Part shown: positions 1 to 6,847 of the stretch, one piece after another
How the letters are laid out: every line of letters starts with the position of its first letter
Numbering within the stretch: position 1 is the first letter of the stretch
Source of the DNA: Bryobacterales bacterium
Lineage (GTDB): Bacteria > Acidobacteriota > Terriglobia > Bryobacterales > Bryobacteraceae
DNA: 33,375 bases
Direction of reading: 5' to 3'
NCBI GenBank assembly: GCA_016789785.1
Contig: JAEUQE010000080.1
Span: forward strand, 1 to 33,375
Translations under genes and position numbers: made by a program
Notes under the pieces: generated by a model
Told to the model about the DNA's origin: nothing
The model's database searches: none
The model's input: only the letters and a program-made list of their open reading frames with translations

Positions 1-702
1 CAACACCAGACTATCAGAATACGTCACTCAAGCGGCCCACCAAATACGTCACCGTATTTTCGAATAGGAGTACTAAGCTACTTCACGCCGGACGCTGCCC
101 GCAGCCTGCCGATGGCGGGTCCACAAAAACACCTGAATGTGCACGGGGACAACCTTGGAAACGTGGTCCAGTTCATGGAGCGCGAACACCAGGACAGGTT
201 TCAGGCCATCCTCAATCGGATTGCAGCGAAGATACCAGGTATTCAGAAGATCGAAACGAAGAGAACGGATGATGGCCGGCTCCTGCTTCGCTTCAATGAT
301 CGTGGATTTCAGGATCCGTTTTTCGCCCAGCAAATGTCCGACGGCACCCTGAAGATGTTTGCCTATCTGTTGCTTCTTGAGGATCCCGATCCCGCTCCGT
401 TCATATGCATTGAAGAACCCGAAAACGGTTTGTACCATAGACTACTCGACAGTCTGGCGCAGGAGTTCCGCGCACATGCTACTGGCAGGAAGAACGCACC
501 ACAGATCTTTGTCACTACTCATCAGCCTTACTTTGTTGATGCGCTATCGCCGGATGAGACGTGGGTACTGGAGAAAGGGCTGGACGGCTTCTCCACGATT
601 CGCCGTGCAAGTGAAGATCCGGTTGTGCAGAGCATGGTCGATCAGGGCCTTCCGTTAGGAGGTCTGTGGTACAGCGATTACCTCAACACGAGGCCGGCGT
701 AG
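1..702 (+). CDS. AAA_21-type ATPase, C-terminal part (5' end outside window)
   Basis: The reading frame is open from base 1 to the TAG at 700-702, so the gene starts left of the window; the first in-frame ATG (112) is probably internal because the codons before it look like family sequence. Visible parts: a signature-like segment MSDGTLKMFAYLLLLED (nt about 334-390), Walker B FICIEEPENG (nt about 400-430) with the paired acidic residues of ABC/SMC-like ATPases, and an H-loop-like TTHQPYFVDAL near nt 515-545. The Walker A half is not in view. AAA_21/AAA_15 ATPases of this kind are the ATPase partners in OLD-like, PARIS-like and similar two-gene defence modules. The next gene (DUF4276) begins 1 nt after this stop, which implies co-translation. 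Family assignment is firm; a defence role is an inference from the pairing. Confidence 0.85.
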   Translation, partial: QHQTIRIRHSSGPPNTSPYFRIGVLSYFTPDAARSLPMAGPQKHLNVHGDNLGNVVQFMEREHQDRFQAILNRIAAKIPGIQKIETKRTDDGRLLLRFNDRGFQDPFFAQQMSDGTLKMFAYLLLLEDPDPAPFICIEEPENGLYHRLLDSLAQEFRAHATGRKNAPQIFVTTHQPYFVDALSPDETWVLEKGLDGFSTIRRASEDPVVQSMVDQGLPLGGLWYSDYLNTRPA

Positions 703-703
703 A

Positions 704-1364
704 ATGCACTTCGAGATCCTGGTAGAAGACGTGAGTGGGCAAGAGCTGCTGGACTTACTCCTTCCGGAGATCCTTGGCATTTCGGGGCGAGCCGCACACT
801 TGGAGAACGCATTCCTACAAGGGGCTTGGCCGCGTGCCGCGGGACCTGCGCGGCACGACAGACGCCGGAAAGCGCGTCTTGCTGGACCGGTTGCCTCGAA
901 TTCTCGCTGGCTACGCGCAGAGTATGTCCACCTCCGAGGCAGCGGTGGTGATCGTGGTCGACCTTGACGACCGGAATTGCCTGGCATTCAAAGAGCAGCT
1001 CCTATCCATTGCAGCGAAGTGCTGCCCGGGGCCGCGTATGCTGTTTCGAATCGCGATTGAGGAGATGGAAGCGTGGTTGCTTGGAGACAGAACCGCTGTG
1101 CGCCGGGCCTATCCGAAAGCGCGGCAGGCCGTGCTGGACTCCTACCGGCAGGACTCGATCTGCGGCACCTGGGAGACACTGGCCGATGCGGTTTATCCGG
1201 GCGGCGCTCGTGCTCTGAAGGAGAAAGGCTACCCAAGAATCGGGCAGGAGAAGTTCCGCTGGGCGGAGAAGATCGCTCCGCACATGGAGATCAGGCGGAA
1301 CCTCTCGCCGAGCTTTCAGGTCTTCGTTCAGGGAATACGACGGTTGTGCGGCGAGAACCGCTAG
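704..1364 (+). pseudogene. DUF4276 family protein, frameshifted
   Basis: The start MHFEILVEDVSGQELLDLLL is read from ATG 704, but after ILGISG (nt 776-787) the homologous continuation EPHTWRTHSYKGLGRVP is in the next frame and runs to TAG 1364. Removing one G from the GGGG run at 784-787 joins the halves into a protein of about 219 residues, which is normal DUF4276 length. The restored protein has an early acidic EDVSG motif, VVIVVDLDD (nt about 946-970), IAIEEMEAWLLGD and SICGTWETLADAV, all typical of the family. The E...DxDD pattern resembles a TOPRIM-like acidic site, which is an inference. It is either a recently broken gene, a sequencing error in a homopolymer, or (less likely) programmed frameshifting. 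It follows the AAA ATPase by 1 nt, and its stop overlaps the convergent pgsA stop through a shared CTAG. Confidence 0.8.
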
Positions 1365-2032
1365 CTGTGGCCGCCGACCGATGCTTCACGCCGCCTTGAG
1401 ACGCGGTCGGCACGCGCGGAACGGCGACGCAAACGTTCCAACTGGATCAACTCCTGCCGCCGCCGCTGCTTCGTATCGAGATCGACTTTCTTCCAGAATT
1501 TCAGGAAGTACTGAATCGCCGAGGCGACGCCGAAGAACACCACGCCCCACATCCACAGCATTGCCATCGGCTCAAGCTGCTTGTTGTGGATCGCAAGCAT
1601 GAGCAGCGAAATCGCGATCACTTGCGCCAGCATCTTCGTCTTGCCGAGATCGCTTGCCTGAATCGTATAGCCGGACGCGGCCGCGATGCCTCGCAATCCA
1701 GTCACCGCAAACTCGCGCCCGACAACGAGAATCGCCATCCAGGCGGGGATTGTGCTCACCTGCACGAGCGAGATCAGAGCTGAACTGATGAGCAGCTTGT
1801 CGGCCACCGGATCGAGCAGCATGCCCACTGTGGTGATCTGCTTCCATCGCCGCGCGAGATAGCCATCGAGCAAGTCAGTCGCAGCCGCCGCAAGAAAGAT
1901 TGCGAGCGCGACATACTCATTCGGAATGGCCATCCCTGCAAGAGTGATCGTGCGGCTCTCGGTGACCAGTGCGGCCACGAGGAGCGGAACGAAAAAGATC
2001 CGCATCAGGGTGAGGCTATTCGGGATGTTCAT
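1361..2032 (-). CDS. pgsA: CDP-diacylglycerol--glycerol-3-phosphate 3-phosphatidyltransferase
   Basis: Integral membrane enzyme that makes phosphatidylglycerophosphate from CDP-diacylglycerol and glycerol 3-phosphate, the committed step to phosphatidylglycerol. The 223-residue protein carries the full CDP-alcohol phosphotransferase signature: D56-G57-x2-A60-R61-x8-G70-x3-D74-x3-D78, with an extra D53. It begins with the family-typical NIPNSLTLMRIF, has several hydrophobic segments, and ends in an Arg-rich cytoplasmic tail (about 190-223) that is longer than usual. It lies 28 nt behind hflX on the same strand, so hfq-hflX-pgsA is probably one transcript. The gene ends head-on against the DUF4276 gene with 4 shared bases. 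PgsA versus another CDP-alcohol transferase is judged from the N-terminus and overall pattern. Confidence 0.9.
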   Translation of the reverse strand: MNIPNSLTLMRIFFVPLLVAALVTESRTITLAGMAIPNEYVALAIFLAAAATDLLDGYLARRWKQITTVGMLLDPVADKLLISSALISLVQVSTIPAWMAILVVGREFAVTGLRGIAAASGYTIQASDLGKTKMLAQVIAISLLMLAIHNKQLEPMAMLWMWGVVFFGVASAIQYFLKFWKKVDLDTKQRRRQELIQLERLRRRSARADRVSRRREASVGGHS

Positions 2033-2060
2033 ACCCGCTCATCAAATCAAACAACTTTTT

Positions 2061-3386
2061 CTATTGGACCACAAATTCCCGCAGCCGCCTGCGCAAGGAT
2101 TCCGGCGCGTCGGCGACCAGGTAACACTCATCGTCCTGATATCTTACTTCGCAAACATGAGCATGTTCATGGAGGATGTGCATGTTGGCGCCGTCGGCTG
2201 CTGAAATGCGGAACACCGTTCGCTCCAACGGATCGGCGGGCAGTTCCTGATCCACCAGCGCGAGCAGACGGTCCATGCCCGCGCCCGTCAAGGCGCTGAC
2301 GCCAACCGCTTTCGTCCTGCTGGTTGCGGCGCGCTCACCAAGCAGACGGTTTGCCGCGGTCTCCACCTCCAACTCGCCTCCCGGCAGCAACTCTGCTTTG
2401 TTCAGCACGAGAATCTGCGGTGTCTCATCAGCCTCGATTTCGTGGAGCACGTCGAGCACTTGCTTCGCGTGGTCCTCGGCATGTGGTGAGGAGATGTCCA
2501 CGACATGGAGCAGCAGCGCGGCCTGCCGCACTTCTTCGAGCGTCGCGCGGAACGCTTTCACAAGCGTGGTGGGCAGGTTGCGGATGAACCCGACCGTATC
2601 GCTCAATAGCACTTCGCGGCGCGATGGCAGCACGAGATGGCGCACGGTGGGATCGAGAGTCGCGAAGAGCCTCGCGTCGGCAACGACGTCCGAGCCGGTG
2701 AGGCGGTTGAACAACGTCGACTTGCCCGCGTTCGTATAGCCGACCAGTCCCAGTGTGGCGAGAGGCACCTCGACGCGCTGACGGCGCTGGATTGCGCGGC
2801 CGGCCTTGACTTGTTCGAGATCCGCTTCAATCTTGCGGATGCGGCGGAAAATCCGGCGGCGGTCCGTCTCCAGTTGCGTTTCACCCGGTCCGCGCGTGCC
2901 GATGCCTCCACCGAGCCGCGACATCTCAATGCCCCGCCCTGCGAGCCGCGGCAGCGCATAGTTGAGCTGAGCGAGTTCGACCTGCATTTGACCTTCCCGG
3001 GTTCGCGCGCGGGAGGCAAAGATATCGAGGATAAGTTGGGTCCGGTCAACAACCTTCGCTCCGAGAGCCTTTTCCAGATTGCGCTGCTGAGTGGGAGTGA
3101 GTTCGTTGTCGAAGATAACGACGTCGGCCTCCAGGCCTTTGACCATCCCCTCGAGTTCGCTGACTTTGCCGGAACCGACAAGGGTAGCGGCTTCGGCGGA
3201 CTGGCGCACCTGGATTACACGATCCAAGACTTCCGCGCCTGCAGTGGCGGCAAGGGAAGCAAGTTCGTCGAGGGATTCTTCTGGATTGACGAGAGTACGC
3301 GAAGTAACGAGACGGCTCCGGAGGTCGATTCCTACAAGGATCGCTCGCTCACTGGCCCGTTCGGTGGTGTTCTTCAGGATTCGGAT
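2061..3386 (-). CDS. hflX: HflX ribosome-associated GTPase with apparent AUC start
   Basis: Ribosome-splitting/rescue GTPase of the Obg-HflX group. With the AUC at 3384-3386 as start it has 441 residues. The N-terminal domain (ERAILVGIDL, then NPEESLDELASLAATAGAEV) leads into LVGSGKVSEL. The glycine-rich linker SRLGGGIGTRGPGETQLE is at about 156-173, G1 GYTNAGKST at 216-224, G3 DTVGF at 263-267, G4 NKAE at 329-332 (normally NKxD), and G5-like VSALTG further on. No ATG, GTG or TTG exists between the hfq stop (3387-3389) and residue 54. A TTG at 3225-3227 would delete 53 conserved residues. GGAGG (3395-3399, minus strand, inside hfq) sits 8 nt before the AUC. CTG at 3375-3377 is the other candidate. 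HflX identity is certain; the start is inferred. Confidence 0.93.
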   Translation of the reverse strand: MRILKNTTERASERAILVGIDLRSRLVTSRTLVNPEESLDELASLAATAGAEVLDRVIQVRQSAEAATLVGSGKVSELEGMVKGLEADVVIFDNELTPTQQRNLEKALGAKVVDRTQLILDIFASRARTREGQMQVELAQLNYALPRLAGRGIEMSRLGGGIGTRGPGETQLETDRRRIFRRIRKIEADLEQVKAGRAIQRRQRVEVPLATLGLVGYTNAGKSTLFNRLTGSDVVADARLFATLDPTVRHLVLPSRREVLLSDTVGFIRNLPTTLVKAFRATLEEVRQAALLLHVVDISSPHAEDHAKQVLDVLHEIEADETPQILVLNKAELLPGGELEVETAANRLLGERAATSRTKAVGVSALTGAGMDRLLALVDQELPADPLERTVFRISAADGANMHILHEHAHVCEVRYQDDECYLVADAPESLRRRLREFVVQ

Positions 3387-3665
3387 CTATTCTCCCTCCG
3401 GTGGCAACGGTGAACCCGGCGAGGACGGCCCTGCCGAGTGTCCGGCACCGCTATGCATCGACTTCGGCACAACCACGGTGGAGATCGCGTGTTTGAAGAT
3501 CAGTTGTTCCTGGTTGTTCGTTTCGAGCACGACCGAGTATTTATCAAAGCTCTTGATCCGGCCACTCAACTTGACGCCACTCATCAGATAGATGGTGAGG
3601 AATGTCTTGTCCCTGCGAGCGTTGTTGAGGAAAGCCTCCTGGATGTTCTGAGCCAGCTTGTCCAT
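3387..3665 (-). CDS. hfq: RNA chaperone Hfq
   Basis: Sm-like RNA chaperone forming hexamers that pair small RNAs with mRNAs. The chosen ATG (3663-3665) gives 92 residues starting [14 protein letters not shown]; it is preceded by AGGA about 7 nt upstream, and the longer open frame beyond it is low-complexity. The Sm1 motif is clear ([19 protein letters not shown], then [18 protein letters not shown]), and Sm2 reads [11 protein letters not shown], close to the usual YKHAISTI(V)P. The C-terminal tail is short, Ser/Pro/Gly-rich and ends PPEGE; its last codons double as the Shine-Dalgarno for hflX, whose coding frame continues directly and in the same frame after the hfq TAG. The hfq-hflX order is also found in enterobacteria. 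Confidence 0.95.
   Translation of the reverse strand: MDKLAQNIQEAFLNNARRDKTFLTIYLMSGVKLSGRIKSFDKYSVVLETNNQEQLIFKHAISTVVVPKSMHSGAGHSAGPSSPGSPLPPEGE
3395..3399 (-). promoter_or_regulatory. Shine-Dalgarno for hflX inside hfq
   Basis: GGAGG (extended GGAGGGAGA) on the minus strand within the last codons of hfq. Its 3' end is 8 nt from the AUC at 3386 and 17 nt from the CTG at 3377. The spacing favours AUC as the hflX start codon. Confidence 0.6.
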
Positions 3666-3746
3666 TGTCTTTTCCTTTTGCCTCCGCGGGAGAGGCGCAA
3701 GTTTGTTGTTATCTTGCCAGCTAAAAAAGTTCTCCTGGTCGCTACC

Positions 3747-3752
3747 ATAATA
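3747..3752 (-). promoter_or_regulatory. Candidate -10 element of the hfq operon
   Basis: TATTAT on the minus strand, about 80 nt before the hfq ATG, in a locally AT-rich stretch of an otherwise GC-rich spacer. No good -35 hexamer is visible at 16-18 nt, so this is only a candidate. Confidence 0.3.
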
Positions 3753-4258
3753 GCCGATCTTGCAACAGATTACGAAGGAAAACTCAACAGGGGTAGAGCG
3801 GATGGGGCCGAGGGGGGCGGCTTCGGCGGGTCGCGGCCGGCCGGGCTGAGGGGGCCGAGGAGGTCTGTGCAGCGTGGAAGTACGGCTGGCTGGGCTCTGT
3901 TTCGGCAGACCAGAGGGATGGCCTGGAAGCGTGATGCCGACGGGGTGCGTGCCGGCGTATCGGCGGGCCAACGGCGGTCTCCGCGCGCGAGTGGATGCTG
4001 GCGCTTGTGACACGCGCGTGCTTGTGCTTGTGGGCTGACCTGGGCGCAAGCGGACACCACGACTTCAGCGGCGTGTGGGCATTGGGCTCAGCAACTGGGC
4101 AACTGGACGCGGGCTCGTCCAGAGATTGTCGAGGCCGTACACGGGTCTGCGAATCGCCCTCTGGTGGCCACGGCGGCCGAAAGGCGTTAGGCTGGTAGTA
4201 CCTGAGCGATCGCGCATTTTCGTGCACCTCGCCCTGCACCGAGATGAGTCTCGGCGCG

Positions 4259-4282
4259 GCAGGCTTAAGCCCTGCGCTACCG
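4259..4282 (+). repeat. Short palindromic intergenic repeat, copy 1
   Basis: GCAGGCTTAAGCCCTGC can fold as a small hairpin and is followed by GCTACCG. The same layout (imperfect palindrome, then G(C/T)GCTACSG) occurs twice at 23459-23541, also between genes. It looks like a REP-like dispersed element. Confidence 0.5.
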
Positions 4283-4342
4283 TGAGTTGCGCGGCGCCAA
4301 GATGCGAAAGTGGAGCTGAGGGGAGCGGGAGCCTACCGCTGC

Positions 4343-4642
4343 CTACTCATCGTGATCCGCGGCCTGGGAGGCGCCAGGCGCCGTCGCGGCAACCATCTTC
4401 TCCAGTTCGGCGACCGAGACCGACTGCTGGCGGCTGCGATTCGCCTCCGCTGTCACAGGCTCCAGCCGGAACGTGTCCACCGAGGGCAACACTGTTTCGA
4501 CATTGAAATCCGGAACGGTCCGCAGTTCCGGAATCTTGACCAAGCCACCCTCCGTAATGGTACACTCCAACCCGTTGGGTAAGCGAAAGTGAACACGAAC
4601 CTGCCGGCGAATCGCCACTCGGCGGATTTCTGCGAGTTTCAT
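4343..4642 (-). CDS. Small conserved-looking protein of unknown function
   Basis: A 99-residue soluble protein starting MKLAEIRRVAIRRQVRVHF. The ATG at 4640-4642 was chosen because the longer frame upstream runs through the region that serves the divergent DinB gene. The N-terminal half is predicted-looking beta-rich (RVHFRLPNGLECTITEGG, then LVKIPELR), and the C-terminal third is Ala/Ser-rich with a short helix (VAELEKMVAAT). No known domain is recognised. AAGG abuts the ATG, so initiation may be leaderless or weak. It is divergent from the DinB gene, with 100 nt between start codons. Whether it is expressed is uncertain, but composition and codon use look coding. Confidence 0.55.
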   Translation of the reverse strand: MKLAEIRRVAIRRQVRVHFRLPNGLECTITEGGLVKIPELRTVPDFNVETVLPSVDTFRLEPVTAEANRSRQQSVSVAELEKMVAATAPGASQAADHDE

Positions 4643-4742
4643 CCTTACAAGTTTACAGATTCCGCTGGATTCGCGTAAGAAAAGGGAGTACCCTGTTAGG
4701 TGCCCCGAGAGAAGAAAAAACGAAACCAAGGAGTAACGAAGC

Positions 4743-5249
4743 ATGACGCCCGATCAAGCAAGCATGTTGCTTGGCATTAACACTAAGGATGTGGGACAAG
4801 AGGCGCAGACCACCCGCAAGGTGCTCGCCGCCGTACCGGAGGACAAAGCCTCCTGGACGCCCTATCACGAAAAAGCGATGAGCGCACTGGACCTGGCCTG
4901 GCACATCGCGTCCACCGAAGTCTGGTTCCTGCACGGTGTGGCCGCGGGCGAGTTCACGCCAGAGGACGGAAAGCGGCCGGAGTCCGTGAAGACGCTCGCG
5001 GATGTCGTCGCCTACTATGACGCCAACCTCGGCCCGGCCCTGGAAAAAGCGAAGGGGATTTCGGGTGAGGCCGCAGCGAAGATCGTCGATTTCTACGGCG
5101 CGTTTCAGTTGCCCGCCGTTGTCTATCTCAGCTTCCTGGTGAAGCACTCGGTCCACCATCGCGGGCAGCTTTCGACTTACTTGCGCGCCATGGGCGCGAA
5201 GGTGCCCAGTATCTACGGCGGCAGCGCGGATGAGCCCTTCATGGGCTGA
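4743..5249 (+). CDS. DinB-fold (DUF664-like) putative metal-dependent protein
   Basis: A 168-residue four-helix-bundle protein of the DinB/YfiT superfamily. The usual metal triad is visible as H54 (LDLAWHIASTE) and H135/H139 (KHSVHHRGQL), with the family's C-terminal HRGQLSTYLRAMGAKVPSIYG. Members are often thiol-dependent transferases acting on bacillithiol, mycothiol or glutathione, or detoxification/stress proteins; the substrate here cannot be told. AAGGAG lies about 9 nt before the ATG. No signal peptide is seen, so it is cytoplasmic. It stands alone, with the PLP-enzyme operon convergent 9 nt downstream. Confidence 0.85.
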   Translation: MTPDQASMLLGINTKDVGQEAQTTRKVLAAVPEDKASWTPYHEKAMSALDLAWHIASTEVWFLHGVAAGEFTPEDGKRPESVKTLADVVAYYDANLGPALEKAKGISGEAAAKIVDFYGAFQLPAVVYLSFLVKHSVHHRGQLSTYLRAMGAKVPSIYGGSADEPFMG

Positions 5250-5258
5250 TGGTTACTG

Positions 5259-6203
5259 TCAACGGTAAGGGCTGAACAGATCGGTAGTAAAGTAGCGTTC
5301 CATACGATCCGGGAAGACGGTCACCACCTGACCTTCTTCCCGGTTTGCACTTTGAGCGGCGATCTGTGCGGCGCGGTAGTTCAAACCGGAACTCGGACCA
5401 ACGGGGAAGCCGCGGCGGATGAGTTCCCGGGTGGCGGCCAGCGCTTCCTCATCCCGGACCTCGATCACTTCAAGCCCTGGCATGCGATCCGGATCGAAGA
5501 TTGTGGAGACGCACTCCACCACGCCCGGGATTCTCGCTGAGAAGCTGCAGCACTCCACATCGGCGGTCATGGAGAGGCTCACCGGTTTGGCGAGGACCGG
5601 CCGAACTCCGCATCCCGCCTCGGCAAGTCCTTGATAGAGCCCCACCAGTGTGCCACCAGTGCCGACACCACTGACCACGGCGCTGACCAGTCCACCCGGA
5701 ACCTGATCGAGAATCTCGCGAGCGGAGCCTGCGCGATGCGCGGCGGCATTGTCGGGATTCGAGAACTGGCGGGGCAGAAATCCATTGTGCTCCGCGGCGA
5801 GCCGCTCCGTTTCGGCGATGCAGGCGACGATGCCGCCCTCCCGCGGAGTGAGCCGGATCTCTCCGCCATAAGCGCGAATCATGAACACGCGCTCATTGCT
5901 AACGCCTTCCGGCATGACCGCAATGAAGCGAATGCCAAGCTGAGCGCAAGCCAGCGCCATGGCGATGCTGGTGGAACCACTGGAAGCCTCGATCACCGTT
6001 GTTCCGGGGCCGATGCGTCCTTCGCGCCATGCCTTTTCCAGGATGTAGCGCGCGATGCGATCCTTCGTCGAGCCGGAAGGATTCAGGAACTCAAGTTTGC
6101 ACCAGATGGGCGGCAGAGCCTGGTCAAGCTGGATGGGGACCAACGGCGTCGGAGCGAGCCGGTTGAGGTAGAAGATGTTGCGGTCAGGGATGCGGAGATG
6201 CAT
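5259..6203 (-). CDS. PLP-dependent cysteine synthase / cysteine desulfhydrase-like enzyme
   Basis: A 314-residue enzyme of the fold-type II (TrpB-like) PLP family. NPSGSTKDR carries the PLP lysine K47 (usual form SxKDR), the phosphate-binding loop GTGGT is at 181-185, and VGPSSGLNYRAA near the C-terminus matches GxSSGAN. The substrate loop, normally TSGNTG in O-acetylserine sulfhydrylases, reads SSGSTS (74-79), a form seen in desulfhydrase-type members; substrate is therefore left open. It starts 2 nt after the response-regulator stop and so belongs to the histidine kinase-regulator operon. This suggests sulfur or cysteine metabolism as the output or signal of that system, which is an inference. 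Confidence 0.82.
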   Translation of the reverse strand: MHLRIPDRNIFYLNRLAPTPLVPIQLDQALPPIWCKLEFLNPSGSTKDRIARYILEKAWREGRIGPGTTVIEASSGSTSIAMALACAQLGIRFIAVMPEGVSNERVFMIRAYGGEIRLTPREGGIVACIAETERLAAEHNGFLPRQFSNPDNAAAHRAGSAREILDQVPGGLVSAVVSGVGTGGTLVGLYQGLAEAGCGVRPVLAKPVSLSMTADVECCSFSARIPGVVECVSTIFDPDRMPGLEVIEVRDEEALAATRELIRRGFPVGPSSGLNYRAAQIAAQSANREEGQVVTVFPDRMERYFTTDLFSPYR

Positions 6204-6205
6204 GG

Positions 6206-6847
6206 TCAGAAGCCAATGGAAGAAAGCACCTCAGAGGGTTTCTTGCCGAAAGCCTTGCAGATGGCGAGCAGACTTTCAATGCTGGGGAGGTGGGCTCCAC
6301 GCTCGATGGAACTGATCTGAGACACGCTGAGACGTGTCGACTGGGCGAGATCCTTGAGCGCCCACCCGCGCTCCGTGCGTAAGAGCTTGATGCGCTGGCC
6401 GAGAGTGTCGCGCAACAACTCATGCTGCGGCCGGCCAAGACCGTATGCGGCGATGGCGTTGCTCAGGGTCTGGCGAAAGTGCGCCAGTGTGAAGGGCTTG
6501 GGAAGATAGTCGAACACCTTCATCTTGAAGGTGTTCCGCATGTCTTCGAGCGATGGATAACCAGTGACGATGATCACACAGAGCCCCGGCCAACGGGCCT
6601 GCAACTGCTCGAGCACCCAATCGCCGGTGAACTCGCCCATCTTCATATCAAGCAGTACGATGTCGGGCAACTGCTGTTCGCAGGCGTCGAACAGGGCGTT
6701 GGGTTGGGAGAAGGTGAGAACGGAATACAGGCCCTCGTCGGCGAGCAGGTCTTCGATGTAGGTGAGGAAGTCCGGATCGTCGTCCAAAACAGAAATGGCG
6801 ATCCTTGTTCCGGGCTCCGTGATGCTAGGCACGATGAACCTCAGCAT
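6206..6847 (-). CDS. Response regulator with REC domain and C-terminal XRE helix-turn-helix
   Basis: A 213-residue two-domain protein. The receiver domain (about 16-135) has the acidic pocket DDD (22-24), phospho-acceptor D67 (VLLDMKMG), T95 (VTGYPS) and K117 (YLPKPF). The C-terminus (about 148-210) is a Cro/CI-type HTH: LGQRIKLLRTERGWALKDLA, then STRLSVSQISSIERGAHLPS. REC is usually joined to OmpR, NarL or Fis-type output domains; REC-XRE is uncommon. The gene overlaps the 3' end of the histidine kinase by 23 nt, which couples their translation and makes them a cognate pair. Likely target: its own operon and the PLP enzyme behind it, though no operator is identifiable. Confidence 0.88.
   Translation of the reverse strand: MLRFIVPSITEPGTRIAISVLDDDPDFLTYIEDLLADEGLYSVLTFSQPNALFDACEQQLPDIVLLDMKMGEFTGDWVLEQLQARWPGLCVIIVTGYPSLEDMRNTFKMKVFDYLPKPFTLAHFRQTLSNAIAAYGLGRPQHELLRDTLGQRIKLLRTERGWALKDLAQSTRLSVSQISSIERGAHLPSIESLLAICKAFGKKPSEVLSSIGF

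Larger units (their letters stand above)
3666..4342. other. Gene-free spacer upstream of hfq
   Basis: This stretch of 677 bases holds the hfq leader and promoter near its left end and nothing convincingly coding. Open frames here are Arg/Pro-rich and have no recognisable motif. A strongly G-rich plus-strand tract lies at about 3802-3867. A short palindromic repeat (4259-4282) of the same kind as those at 23459-23541 lies near the right end. Confidence 0.5.

Noticed and set aside
3225..3227. TTG as the start of hflX
   Set aside because: It would remove 53 residues that match the HflX N-terminal domain, and its Shine-Dalgarno is too close (GGAAG, 2 nt).
3802..3867. G-rich tract that might form a G-quadruplex
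   Set aside because: G runs are irregular and mixed with C-rich pairs that can form ordinary stems; nothing else supports a role.
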